From assembly GCF_000247695.1 (NCBI RefSeq), contig NW_004624730.1:29893723-29957722 (forward strand): 64,000 nt of DNA, given 5' to 3'. The stretch comes from Heterocephalus glaber. Taxonomy: Eukaryota; Chordata; Mammalia; Rodentia; Bathyergidae. The stretch's first letter is position 1, and every line of letters begins with the position of its first letter. The position numbers were made by a program, and so were the translations under genes. Of the stretch, positions 23,195 through 35,200 are shown one piece after another. Below the pieces are notes generated by a model, which had not been told where the DNA came from, searched no databases, and was given only the letters and a program-made list of their open reading frames with translations.

Positions 23195-23455
23195 TTTTTT
23201 AAATGCGAAGGGAAACAAGAGATGGAGGGAGGGAAGGGAATAGGAGTTTTTAAAAAAGAGAACTGAAGAAAAGAAAGTGGAAATAGAGCTTTTGCAAATG
23301 GGAAGAGGAACAAAAGTTAGAGAGTAGAGAGGGATGGGAGGGGAAGAGCACGCAGAAAGAGTTAAGATGTGTTATAAACACGTACAAATGCCCCCATGAT
23401 AAATGTAATCATTATATCCTGAAAACACATACTAATCAAAATAAATACATACATA
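23195..23455 (+). mobile_element. L1 3'-end-like insertion
   Basis: Purine-rich, G-rich front (GATGGAGGGAGGGAAGGGAA) and a tail GATAAATGTAATCATTATAT with AAATAAATACATACATAAAT. This is the layout of the 3023 and 3285 blocks. It separates two parts of an antisense L2. Confidence 0.55.
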
Positions 23456-23900
23456 AATAAGATTAAGTTTCTTCCCTCAAGGAATCCAAAAGGAAAAGAC
23501 ATTGAGTTAACCAGTAATCAAAATATATTTTAAAAGGACTTTCAGGTAGTTTTAATGACAAAAGAAATTTGGCAGAGTAAAGGGATAAAGTGACAAAGGA
23601 GATAAGCTTTCGCCCAAGTGGCTTCCCTGGGTGGCCTCTCTAAAAGGGTAACTGTTTCAGGCCACACTAGGAAGAGTGGGCCAGAAAGAGTGGCTATCAA
23701 GTGCATGGGCAGGAAGGAGCTGGCATAGCTGAAGACCAAAAGGAGCCTAGGTGTCAGAGCGTGGTGGGAGATGCAGCTCAAACTCTGGGATTGGGTAGAG
23801 GTGAGGTCACATATATTGTAAGCCAAGAAATGGAGCTATACATTGTGAGCAAGGATGTGTATATGTGCAAAATAGGGACAGGAATGCAATGAAAGACTTT
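23456..23900 (-). mobile_element. L2 LINE, antisense (right part)
   Basis: The segment carries the antisense-L2 style GGCAGAGTAAAGGGATAAAG, GGCCAGAAAGAGTGGC, GGGATTGGGTAGAGGTGAGG. It lines up with the middle of L2 read in reverse. The open frames on both strands here are by-products of G/C-richer L2 sequence. Confidence 0.5.
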
Positions 23901-25184
23901 TCTCTATGGTTAACACAGGGCAGGAAAAACTATTGTTTGAAGAAAATCAGGAATTATACCATAGGTCAAAAGCTTCTTAGGAGATTAATTATTATATAAG
24001 ATAAATTTCAGATAAAGCAGGTTTACCTTCAAAGGTTAACGACATTTTCTCACCTTTTCATCTCTACAGTAGGTCAGATTGGACACAAGTGAAAAGGGCT
24101 CAAATATTATTTAAATTTGTCAACTAAGTATTTTCAGCAAAATTGCTGTGGAATAATTGACCCTGATTATGGTCATGTGAAAGTATACACACTGATATCT
24201 GCTAATGGGGTCATCATGAACTTTAATCTCTGCACCTATATGAAATAAAAGGCTGTTCTTCAGCCTCCAGAAACAACAGATGTGCCCTTTATTATTCTTC
24301 CTAGAAGAATACCAGTGACTCTCAGGCCTCTGGCAATATCAACCTATTTCTCTTATAAATAGAAATAATTTATTCTGCCAATTTCCATAGTAATTATAAA
24401 TTTTCTCTGATTTAAAAAATTATCCTAAGAGCTCTAAATGATATAAAATACTAATTTTTAAATCCCAGACTTAGTTGAACACATCTTCTTTTGGAGGGTA
24501 GAACATTTAAAGAATATGACTTGGAAAAGGAATATAGGGAATATAGGAAATATAGAATAGCTTAGTGAAAATGACATATAAAAAAATTGAATAAACAGAC
24601 AATATCTGTTAAGTAGGCACCATAAGGACAAATGTCCTCCCCATCCATAGTAGAAAAAAATAATGATAACAAATATGGATTCTTCTAATTTTGGTTTTAG
24701 GCAAAGACTGGCAAAAACAAAAACAAAGACAAAACCTGCTAGCTGGCCTCAAACTGGGTGTGTGCTGTAAGTATGACCATGGGTGAAATGGGAAGGGGCA
24801 GAATCATGAAATAAGGCAAACATGGTTCAGGTTCTACAAGTTCAGCTTTGAGTGCTCCTGATTATGCTAAAGTATGACCATTATTGTGCTACTGGTATGG
24901 AGGGGACACAATCATCTATGTATTAGTTGAGCAATGAGTTCTGTCCTATCATGTAAATATGCACCGAAGATGATACTCTACACTATAGAATTATTGCAGG
25001 ATATGTTATAGTGTGTGGTTTCTAAGAGCATGTGTGGGAGAAAATAGACCTATGAATATCTACAATGTGTATTAGAGGACATTATGAAATAGTAAGCCAT
25101 TTCCTGGCCTGGGGGGATAAATCAAGAAAAGTGTTTAAAAGTATAAAAGCATTAGATTTTCTGCCATAAGAATAATACATACTT
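23901..25184. other. Unique stretch
   Basis: No exon, SINE or LINE was recognised. Confidence 0.4.
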
Positions 25185-25495
25185 TGTCTGACCCTTCATC
25201 TGTTCATGGACGCTGAGGCTGATTTCATATCTTGGCTATGAAATAATGCAGCAGTGAACATAGGAGTGCAAATAATCCCTTTAACATTCTGATTTCACCT
25301 CCTTTGGCTGTATATCCAATAGTGGGGTTGCTGGATCATATGGTAATTATATTTTTATTTTTCTGAGGATTGTATCACTTTACATTCTCATCAAGTGTGC
25401 AAGGACTCCTTTCCACATCTTTGGCAAAAATTGCTACCTTTTTTCTTTTTTATTATAGCCATTTTAACATTTGTAAGGTGATAATGCCAAGAGAG
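25185..25495 (-). mobile_element. L1 ORF2 C-terminal fragment, antisense
   Basis: ATCTTGGCTATGAAATAATG, GCAGCAGTGAACATAGGAGT, AATAGTGGGGTTGCTGGATC and ATATGGTAATTATATTTTTA are the complement of the L1 ORF2 end region. TTCTCATCAAGTGTGCAAGG and TTATAGCCATTTTAACATTT continue it. Multiple stops and indels, so it is dead. Confidence 0.85.
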
Positions 25496-25699
25496 TGAAT
25501 ATTAAGTGTACTCACTACAAAAATGATAACTAAGTGAGGTAATGCATTTGTCAATTAGCTAGATTTAATTATTCTATGATGCATATATACCATACTTGAA
25601 GACATTTTGTTATATAGGACAAATACATATAACTTTATATGGAAATTTTAAAAATAATTAAGTTTGAAAAAAAGTAACACATGTTTGTTGACATGAACT

Positions 25700-26100
25700 A
25701 GATTCAGGAAAGAAAGCAGAAAGAGCTCATGGATTGAGGCTTGACTTTATTTAGTTAAAAGGGGCTGATAATTGCCCTCCAGAAGTGGATGCTAAGGATG
25801 CCTTCTCCAGAGCCAAGAGGCCTCTCCTTCCGCCTTGTCTTTGTTCTTCTTATTGGTGACCATCATGTTGGAAAAGAATGCCTTTCAAAAGTGTAAATGT
25901 TCTTCTTTCTGTGGGTGATGTCACCAGTCCTGTGGCCCAAGCACTTGCTACTAACCAGCACTTAGCAACACATAATCATTATTTTCTCCCTTTAGAATTC
26001 TGAGCAAGTCTTTGACTTGTGTTACTTAAAAGAAGCAAGCAGACAACTAAATTTTCCATCTTGTGCCAGTATCCCTGACATGGTTAAAACAATACTTTTA
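25700..26100. other. Complex unique segment, possibly constrained
   Basis: A G/C-richer, non-repetitive segment (for example GAAGTGGATGCTAAGGATGC, TGGGTGATGTCACCAGTCCT, which contains a palindromic GGTGATGTCACC) between AT-rich flanks. It could be a conserved noncoding element, but no cross-species comparison was possible. Confidence 0.25.
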
Positions 26101-26524
26101 AAAAGTATGTCTCTAAAGGAAGCAGTTTTCATGCAATTGTTCACCAAATAGTCTGCTTTCAAATGGCAGATGCTTTTTGCATGGCTTGGTTGGTTTTGTC
26201 TTTCTCATGTTTTTCCTTGTAAAGTGGGTGAGGAAAGTTGGAAAATAGAAAACCGTACCAACTAGCCAATTAAGTGTGACGTATCTAAAGTGCCTGTCTA
26301 TCCTTCCAGGGACAATGTTGGACTCTCTTTTAATTATATCCTACCTATTTAGTAAAAAAAAAATGGTGAGGTTCTCTGTTATTTTGTAGGAAAATAGCTA
26401 TATATTTCTTTAAATTTGTGATTTGATTTGAATCTTCACATTTTGAAGAGAGTGCAAATTCAACAGGAGTTTATTATTTTAAAATATATTTTAAAAATAT
26501 ATTCTTAAAAATAATTGTCATTCA

Positions 26525-26705
26525 TTCAAAATAATAATAATAGCTGTAATTTATTAAGGGCCTAATCTATATAAGGGCAATTCTCATGAAGTTATTCATT
26601 ATCATAATTTCATGAAGTAGACATTTGAAGTTGACAAGTAACTGAGACTTCAAGAGATTGTCCAAAATTCCCATGCCTAGTAATAAGCAGTCTCTGAAGC
26701 CTAGT
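26525..26705 (+). mobile_element. MIR SINE
   Basis: AATAATAGCTGTAATTTATT, GGGCCTAATCTATATAAGGG, then GAAGTAGACATTTGAAG, AACTGAGACTTCAAGAGATT and TGTCCAAAATTCCCATGCC follow the MIR order in sense. Confidence 0.75.
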
Positions 26706-28179
26706 CTTTATTACACAGGAATGAAAGTCCAGGACAGAATGGATACTTTTTAAATAACACTCCACTTTTTTCTGACTTGATTCTTCTAAAAATTTTAACG
26801 AATTGCATCAAGCTGGGGGAAGAGGTGTGGCTTTGTCCTATTGCCAAGAGCAGCCCAGGATAAAGGCAGAGAACAAAGGAGGAGTAGTGACTCTTGCCAG
26901 TGGGAATAGGCCCATGTGTCATTTTTGGCATGTGTATACCTGTTCCCAATAACCCCATAGTAGACAGTGTTCTCCTCTTAGTCATGCAGTAATTTAGTCA
27001 TAAATGAAATAGAGTAACCTCAGCTAGCTGCTTCTCCCATCATGGTAAGCAAAGTATCCAAAGCTACACCACTTTTCATCATTGTGCTTCTTCTTCCTAA
27101 TAATTATTTTTTGCTGCCTTTTATGAACTGGATATTGGTGCCAAATATTGCCTTTCCCACAAGTTCAAAACTAATCTACTAAAGTTAACATCTCCCAGTG
27201 CCTGCACGGAGTGCTTGGTATTTAAGGACCTTAACAAATTACTTATGGCTTCTCTGAGACAGACCTACCAGAACTTTTTAAGGATAAGTGGAATTCAAAG
27301 ACTTCCCAAGGGGGGAAAAAACTATCCTATGTCTACATTTTAATCTATCTTTAGAGAGATAGAACTCCTTAAAGAGAGAGACACAGAGTGGCCAAGTTCT
27401 TTCATACAGTTAAAATTTTTCTTTACTTAATTGTAAAGACTAAATGACAAAGAGAAAAGTGTTTTTGCAGGAGCATGGGAGTCTGAATCCAGAGAAGGAC
27501 GTTACACTGTATATGGAAGTGAGCATGTGGGTGGAAGTTATAGACTATTGCTCTCCTGCTAGTCTGCAATAATCACACATAAACATCTTTACAGTGCTAC
27601 CTTGGACAGATTCAATAAACTCCCATTATAGACACAGGATACACTATTTAAAATAAGCACACATTATTTTATATCCAGGAACAAAATAAAATAACCTAAC
27701 TTCCAAGAAAAAAGATTTTTTAAAGAGCCTTTAACAAAACAAAAGATAATAAAATTGGATCCTCATTATTTTTCTAATATTAATTCAAAATATGACATGT
27801 TATACTCCTTGAAAATATCAAAGAAAAGCTGGCTTTGTCTGCAGAACTCATAGCTTTAAAAGATTAAGCCCCGGGAGTGAGTGAAAGTAACACCAAGGAA
27901 CACAGCAAGGGCATAGTAGTAATCAGTCACAGACTTCCAGCCTTGCCTTTAGGAGGACAAGGATGGGACCTGCTACCTCACAGAAATAAAGTCACTGCTT
28001 CATGAAACCTGTAACAGTATTCTGTCCTCACAAAAGAAGAGGAATTCAGGCCATGTAGATGTGGAGTTTAAGTTCTTTGATGACTCTCATATAGCTGTAA
28101 GTCTACACATTTGAATTCAAAGGAAAAAATGAGCAATCAGAAAACAAGATAATTGTCTATCTGTTTAGAGTCACCAGTT
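26706..28179. other. Unique stretch
   Basis: No exon or repeat family was recognised. Base composition is mixed and frames are short. Confidence 0.35.
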
Positions 28180-28380
28180 ATACACTCTTATTCTTCTGTT
28201 TTATTTCACACACTTATTTATTTAACTGGTCATAGTTTACTATTTCATCTTCTTTGTTCTTGCTAGACTGTACATTTCATGAGGCTTCTGGTCTAGTCTT
28301 ACTCACCTTATATCCTCAGACTCTAGGAAGGGCCACAACTATGCCAGGTGCTCAGTGACTATTTGTAGACTGGATAGGAA
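28180..28380 (+). mobile_element. L2 LINE 3' end, sense
   Basis: CTAGACTGTACATTTCATGA, CACCTTATATCCTCAGACTC, and TGCCAGGTGCTCAGTGACTA are L2 3'-terminal landmarks. Confidence 0.7.
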
Positions 28381-29279
28381 AGTTGACAGGAAGGTTTAGA
28401 GTGAAAATGCAGCAGTATCTGGTAAGCTATGGCCAGAAAAGTTTGTAAAAGTGGAAGAATGCTCCACATTGTCTAAAAATGCATTCATTACTGGGAAGGC
28501 TAGATGGGATCAAGCCCTGTCAGCAGTTACTCATTGCTAAGCTCATCGCAGAAATGGAGGCATTCAGAAACATCCAGTGGGGCCACAAGGGTCATCTGGG
28601 CTAATGGCAAGGACTCAAAAGCATAAATTAAGACATCCATCATTAAACTTCAAATGAAATTTGGAGAAATGTCCTGTTAATTTGTTCCTGTTTATGATTT
28701 AACTTCTTGAAGTTGTTGAATGAATTTATAAAATATAAAAAACTCCGCAAAACTATTTTTTTGATATTTCTTCATTTGAATACACACACAAAGGAAGTGG
28801 CCCAGGACACACCTCATCTCTTAGAGGCTCTGGCATCATCTCAGGGGATGTTCATAATTACAATTTCTTAGCAAGAGAAATATGAAATTTTAAGCAAGCA
28901 GCAATTTAATCATTTTTAGAATAAGTAGGATTATCTCTGTGTGATCTTAACTGCCTAGTTTGTTTTCAAATCCACAGAGCTCTCCTGTTTACCTGGCATA
29001 AAGTGGAACATATTCTGGTTGCCTAAGTATCACTGTTTCCAACCAGGTGCAAGGCAAAAATGTATTCTTGCTCCTCCAACTTAGCCTCCCATAACTATGC
29101 TGACACCCACATTTTGGAAGCATATGAACACTTGCTTATCCAAACCTAACTCTATTTGGGACAGATTTTCCTTCAGATAACACTGTTCCCATTGAGCCAA
29201 GTAAGCTTTACTCGCCAACTGGCAAAATGAACCAGGTCAAAGGATTGCCACCAATTCTGTGTAATTTCCATTTTCTAAA
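28381..29279. other. Unique stretch
   Basis: Nothing recognised. Confidence 0.35.
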
Positions 29280-29460
29280 TTCTAGCTCAGCAATAGTAAG
29301 CAAACTTGGCTGCATGTTGGAAACATCTAAGGGGCTTTAAAAAAAAATATGTAGGTGCCACTCCCAGAAATTGATTTAATTGGTCTATGTTACAGTCTAT
29401 TGATCTGAAATGGAGCCTGGGCTTAAGAACCACAGCCTCCTCATTTGAAGCATAATTATC
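29280..29460 (+). mobile_element. MER5-type hAT-Charlie fossil
   Basis: CAAACTTGGCTGCATGTTGG, CATCTAAGGGGCTTTAAAAA, GTGCCACTCCCAGAAATTGA and TTAATTGGTCTATG follow the MER5/MER58-like layout, ending AAGAACCACAG. Short nonautonomous element, no transposase. Confidence 0.6.
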
Positions 29461-29639
29461 ACCTCATATACCTCTTGTGAGGGTTCAAAGAGAATGTGTG
29501 AAATTAGTCTCTAACATTTCTGATCTCACCAAGTTCCATTCAGCATTCATTTCTGGAGGGGAAAGAGAAAGGGAAGGAAGTAGGGGTAGGGAGTCTGGGA
29601 AGGTGAAAAGGAGGGATCCTACCCCAGAGAACTCCAAGC

Positions 29640-29975
29640 TCTGCCAATTAGCAGTTCATTAGGGTTAACAAGCTATCCTTTGTCAAAGCAAACACTCTTG
29701 GAGGATTAAGCCTCATTCTCTCTTTAGTGTGAATGACTTTAATCAGATAATCGCCTATCACCTAGTTGAGGATTTGTGTCTAGCGGCAGCAAGGAGACAA
29801 AGTAGCAAGGTCTCCTGGGACTCACTGAGGTGGTGCAAGGAAGGTTTAAAGCAGCCTGAAAAAACTGAAAAACAAATTTTCTCCTTACATTTCTGGGGCA
29901 ATGATTTATTTAAAGTGTTCATCAGATCAAGTTGGTTGTCTAAGGCCTTTCGTGACTTTTTCTTTCTGCCATGAA
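29640..29975 (+). other. Candidate conserved noncoding element
   Basis: A non-repetitive block of mixed composition containing TCCTTTGTCAAAGCA (two opposed TCF/LEF-like CTTTG cores), CAGATAATCG and several E-box-like sites. It is flanked on both sides by ancient repeats and has stayed free of insertions. An 81-codon open frame overlaps it but has no splice or start support. Enhancer function is an inference. Confidence 0.25.
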
Positions 29976-30084
29976 GCTGTTAACATGTGCTGGGTAATTT
30001 TACCACTTGCCAGCTGCTTGGGAGTCCGTGTGGAGAAAGATCTTGCCCAGCTCTAGCCTTCTTGCCATCTGCTTGGCACATGGT

Positions 30085-30295
30085 AAGCACACAGGGCTTG
30101 TTGAATTTAACTGAATTGTTTCATTTGCTATACCCATTCCCAACTGTTTCCTGTCGTGTCCCCCTACAGCTACACTCCACTGTGAACACCTTGAGGAAGA
30201 CTAAATAATGTCTGCATCTCTAGTGCCAAGCACAGCTCTTGGCAGATTGTCAGTGCTCAATACATACTTGTTAAATGAATTAAGAAATAATATCC
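30085..30295 (+). mobile_element. L2 LINE 3' end, sense
   Basis: CACTGTGAACACCTTGAGGA, GTGCCAAGCACAGCTCTTGG and CAGTGCTCAATACATACTTG, then TTAAATGAATTAA, give the terminal L2 layout. Confidence 0.75.
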
Positions 30296-30555
30296 AGTGT
30301 ACTGATGCCTAAGTTATTGAAATTAATTTACCAGTGTGCTCTCAGTTCCCACAATGTTGAAAAAGGCAAAGACGAAAGGGAAGAAAAAGATACGTACATG
30401 AAACTCTGACCATTCATTAATATGACAAATGCCATTCTTATTCAAAGTCGCTTTAGGTTATGTCTTGAGATATAGTTTGAAGGTAGTTTGGGACCTTGTA
30501 AGGAAAGAAAGAATGAGAAAACCCAATCAAGGATCTAAAGAAAGAACTCACACAA
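30296..30555. other. Unique stretch
   Basis: Nothing recognised. Confidence 0.35.
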
Positions 30556-30622
30556 TGTAAAGGAGAGAAGAGAGAAGGGAGAGGAGAGGAGAGAGAAGAG
30601 AGGGGAGGGAGGAGGGGAGGCA
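30556..30622 (+). repeat. Polypurine (GA/GGA) tract
   Basis: Strict purine run of AGAGA, GGAGAGG and GGGAGG units. It explains the Ser/Pro/Leu-rich frame on the opposite strand. Confidence 0.85.
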
Positions 30623-31799
30623 TAGTAGATATTTAGGAAAAGAAAAATCAACCCTGCTATTGGCATTTTAAAATGTTTGTCTTTAAAAATAAATAAAGCA
30701 ATGACCATATTTTTCGGACTTGGTTTCCTACACAGAACACAGTTAATATGTAGAAGTGTTTGGACTAGCATACATAAAACAATTACACTGTTATGTTTAC
30801 TATTAGCTAGTATTTTTAAAGATTACAAGGAAATTTTAAACTAAACTGCAATGCACAATTATATGAGATCATAGGAAGTGTTTCACAATATTGCATGTAA
30901 TTATGTCATAGGTAAAAATAGATAAATATCTACTTTGACCTTTCAGCTACCTGTTTTACGTTTATTTTTGCATACATTTTATTTTCTAAAAGACTACTAT
31001 TACATATTTTCTTTTCCTTAATACCAATCCCCAGGAGGCACATTTACGTCTTAGCATTTAGAAATATATTACACATCAGACAAATTAACTCAGAATTTTG
31101 GGGTACAGGCTGTGGAGCACTGTGGGTCAGGAGGCTTGACCTCATTAACTATGAGGCTTTAGTCAAGCCTCAATGGTCCAGCGTCTGTTACTTCATATGA
31201 AAAATGAAAATTATAATGGAGGGTGTCACTTATTTTATAAGGTTGCGTTAAAAAATTACATTTAAAAGAAACAGAACAAAAAAATTGCACATTTAGTGCA
31301 TTATTAACTATGTATAAAACAAATGCAGTGGAAATGCCTAGAGGGAAACAGTGTCGTTGTTAGTAGTGACTACCTGGGACCTAGAAACACTACTCATTGT
31401 TAGGAAAAGTATTTCATCCTAAGAAATTTTTAATTTTCAATATGATGTTGATCTTAAATAAGAAATAAGTCATACTCATGGGAATACTATATATTTCATT
31501 TCCTTCAAGCTATAGTGTCCTCGTGAAATCTTGAGACGTAAGACACTAACATTTGCTGTACGCCATTGCTAAGAGTTTTCACCCAAATCACTTTCTGTTG
31601 CTGGGCCTGCTGGTCAGGGGCACTCTTGGTTTGATCTTACTCCTAGCAGTGTGGCACTTCCTTCATTCTGTTCTGAGATTAGACTATTGGCCTCCACTCA
31701 GCAGCAAATTTGGATCAGGTGCTATTCTTCCACCACCCACATCTCTAATATAACCATGCAAGGATTGCAATGGTTCCCATTGACTCAGAGTGTCATGAT
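30623..31799. other. Unique stretch
   Basis: AT-rich to 31540, then a more complex block (31550-31800). No exon or repeat was identified. Confidence 0.35.
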
Positions 31800-31925
31800 C
31801 ATACTCTGAATGTGATCAGGTTAAGATTCATTGTTTCTCTTGCTGCACTGTAAGTTTCTTGAGGTTAGAGAATCCATTAGTTTTTGCACATTACTGTACC
31901 TCCAGTGTTACAGGGAGCCCAGGCC
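31800..31925 (+). mobile_element. L2 LINE 3'-end fragment, sense
   Basis: TGCACTGTAAGTTTCTTGAG, GGTTAGAGAATCCATTAG and ACTGTACCTCCAGTGTTACA match the L2 3'-end order. A second L2-like fragment follows directly. Confidence 0.5.
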
Positions 31926-31935
31926 TCTTGGCCTG

Positions 31936-32275
31936 CTGTTCTTCTTGTCCTGAATGCTTTTTCTAGACATTTCTCACGTCAAAGAGGAGTCTACCTGCAT
32001 ATGGCTGCCCCATATTTGTCTATCCCATTTAACACATAACTTCTCTCCCCATTCTATCAACCTGGTTTATTTTACATCAAACTGCTTATCTCCATATGAA
32101 GTCACTCCATTTGTTCATCTTTTTATTCTTTACTTGTTTACTGATTGGCTCTCCCTAGGACAATGCAGACCTGTGAGAGAAGGGACTTGTCTGTGTTCAT
32201 TTCCACGATCACAGGACCTAGAATGGGACTTAGCTATGGCTGATTCTCAGTAAATATCTGCAGAATGAATAAAGT
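31936..32275 (+). mobile_element. L2 LINE 3' portion, sense
   Basis: ATTTAACACATAACTTCTCT, TTGTTTACTGATTGGCTCTC, CTGTGAGAGAAGGGACTTGT and CTCAGTAAATATCTGCAGAA, ending in TGAATAAAG, give a longer and clearer L2 3' end. Confidence 0.65.
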
Positions 32276-34393
32276 CTGTGACAAAAGTGTTTTCTGTATA
32301 GAGATAAGAAAAGAAGGATGGGAATTTGGGAAGAAAAAAACACAAAAAAGTAAGGAGAGAGGAGACATCCTCCTAGAAATCTAAAGCAGCTTCTCCTCAC
32401 CTTACACTTAGGAAACTGTTAGATCTGTATCAAGACTTCTGATTGTCCACATTGTCTTTAAGAAAAAAGCAAGAAAAACAAATGCCTGTAAAAGTCAGAA
32501 GATATAGATGCCAGTTCTGCTGTACCATAGGACTAAGTCCCTACTATAACACTATTCCAACCTTAGAGGGAACAGGGCCTCCAATCTTCCACTCACTACT
32601 AATGTTCTATGGTTTTAAACTCTCAATTCCAAGATGTATTTGCTTTCTATCTCTCTAGTGCCAGATCCCTAAATAATAATAGTCAAGATTTAAATTCAAT
32701 TTCTTGGAAAAATAGCTTGAGAAATGCACAAAGGATTTAATATTTTAATTTGTTTTAATTGGTATAAGCATTTGAAAGGCAAATATATTAATTTATATAA
32801 TACTTTCACCTTGATGTCAAAATGTATACCATAATAACAGGTGTATGTGTTATATATAGCACAGTGTATCTTGTAACATGCATACATGATATATAATAGA
32901 ATATATATATTGTTTATATTTAAATAAAGAGTATCATTGAAGATCTTACTTTGTGCATGAAATATGTAAAGGTCTTTAAACAAAAACTAAACTCATGTAG
33001 TTTTATCAACTATTCTTATTCAGGCAGCTAAACACATTTGAATTCAGGCTACAAAAGAGGATCTCCTCTTGCCCCTAACCCTGCTGTGAAATATAATGTA
33101 GATACATTTAATGTATGTACTTAAAACTGATTTTCCACGAAAGAATGTTTGCAATGTTTTATTGATTTCTGGAAGTTTTTTCTCTTAACCATCTATATTT
33201 AAGTATGATAAGGAAGCAAGGGACTTGAGACTGGATTTCTGTTTTAACATTATCTTGCAATCAGTTTTATCCTGATACAATATGAATAGCATTCTTGGCT
33301 GAATGATTCAAGACCTTTTCATATTTCCATTTCAAAATATCTTCCTTGGGATATTTTCATTTAGATGATTTGGGAGAAGGGAACAGAAAAGCAAATTATA
33401 TTTGGTTGGCAGTGAGAGGTTACTGTACTGTGACTGTGGTAGATAGGACAAGAAAGATGCAATTCCCATACACACTCACATGGGTGCCTTAAAGACTTCC
33501 ATTTGACTAAAAGATAAATGCTACCATTTCCTTTATCTACATTATTGTAAACAGCGAGTTGATTTTATCTCTAAAAACCATATATTCCTTTATTTCCATT
33601 GGGAGACATTGGTATAATTAAGACTCCAATGGACTGAAATATTTCAAGAACCTGCAGTGAACGCTCTTTCCTTTATATAAAAATGTAGTTTTACTACAAC
33701 TGAAATTGTTTTCTATAATTTCCCTTTCCACTCACAAATGACTTTCTTTCTGTACTTGTGGATGTACTTACTCATGAGCCTGTGGACCATAACTAGACTT
33801 CATAGAGTGAGAGAAATCATAATGCTCTCCTGGCACTGAGGAAATAGTAATGGTATTCTAAATGCGGAACTATTAACTTTTTATCACTATAATGATTTTT
33901 TTTAGTAATTTCCACAATTTGAATTGTGGTTAGGATGCCACTGGTAGTTGAAAGCTGGCAATATGATTTACTATTTTTAACATATGATCTGGTGGTTTGC
34001 TATAGTGCTTCAACATTTTAAATGTCATTATTCACAGTATAATATTATCAGTGATGATGGATAAGGTTTACCCAATGACAACGTAGTTTCATATCCCAAT
34101 TTATTTTGACTAATTTTTTGAATTCTAGATTGACCATTGTTTTATGAGTTTTCTTAACCATTCCTTCTCTCTTTATCTAAAGTAAAATAACACTTTTTTC
34201 TCTTTCTTGTCATTTCCTAGAATGTTGATTCTGTTTCTGACATTCAAGGGTCTTTCTTATATTTGTTTGTGTTCCATCTGATAGAGCAGAACATTTGTCT
34301 CAGTTTCAATTTCTCTTTTGTTCCCAGAAGTTTCCCCACTTCTGCAGAGCTGAAGTACAAAAATCATTTCCCCTCTTTGCCACATATATGTTC
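32276..34393. other. AT-rich unique stretch
   Basis: About 2.1 kb without a recognised repeat, exon or CpG cluster. Confidence 0.4.
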
Positions 34394-34446
34394 AAAGTCC
34401 TGTATTTCACCATGTTATAGCAAAAAGTCCTGTTTTTCACCATGTT
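34394..34446 (+). repeat. 30-bp tandem duplication
   Basis: AAAGTCCTGTATTTCACCAT followed by GTT, an 8-nt spacer, then AAAGTCCTGTTTTTCACCAT and GTT. Offset exactly 30 bp with one substitution in the matched part. Confidence 0.85.
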
Positions 34447-34899
34447 CTTTACCTCATGAAAAAAAACCACATAGCTTTAAATTGGAAATCTATAGGAGTC
34501 TGAAATCAACTGAAAATTAAGCCCTAAATCCAAGATTCGTTGTTAGCAGTTTATGCAGCATTTTGAGGAGAGGCCACACGTGGCACCAACCTTCTGGCAG
34601 ATGCAAAGGTGGCCCAAGAGGCTCTGTTGTCAGGTCAGGCCTCTGTTGTCATAGAGAATAGGAGACAAACTGAAGAAATTGAAAGGCAAGCAGCAAACAT
34701 TCCAGTGGACTAAGCCAGGGCCTTGGGAGTCTCCCAAGACTCCTTTCCTCATTCTCCACATGAGTCACTTTTCCAGTGTGTCCACACCCATCCCACCCCA
34801 AATCGACCATTCGCCCTATAAGCTGCTGCCACAGGGTTTTGTCACAATGCGAGTCCAGACTCCATCTATTGCCTTTGCTGTATTAAGTGAAATGTTGAG
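34447..34899. other. Unique stretch
   Basis: Nothing firmly recognised. The first part of a 134-codon plus frame (34679-35083) lies here and is judged to be a chance reading through pyrimidine-rich sequence. Confidence 0.35.
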
Positions 34900-35200
34900 A
34901 CTGTCTGGGTTAATACAGACTTCCTTTGAGCCTCTCCTTCCACTGTCCCGCACTTGCCCTCTTCTCACTCCACACAGCAAGGCTGGTAGTTCCCCTGCAT
35001 ATCCTCTGCTGTTTTCTTCATTCTACCTGGACTATACTCCTTTATCTTGCTACCTTCTACATGCCTTTCAGGGCACCAGTTAAATGAAAATCGACCAAGA
35101 AACATTCCTTGCCTCTCCTCAGGGCCCTCTTGGGTTTACTTTCCACTCATACTTGCATGTCTGGTATAAGAGGCATTTGATGTAATTGTCAAAATGAAAG
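34900..35200 (+). mobile_element. L2 LINE fragment, sense (probable)
   Basis: GCATATCCTCTGCTGTTTTC, ATTCTACCTGGACTATACTC, CTTTCAGGGCACCAGTTAAA and GAAACATTCCTTGCCTCTCC follow the L2 3'-region layout. Diverged, so the assignment is moderate. Confidence 0.45.

Noticed and set aside
34679..35083. 134-codon plus-strand frame
   Set aside because: Its second half coincides with a probable L2 fragment and its first half has no start or splice support. Pyrimidine-rich sequence lowers stop frequency.
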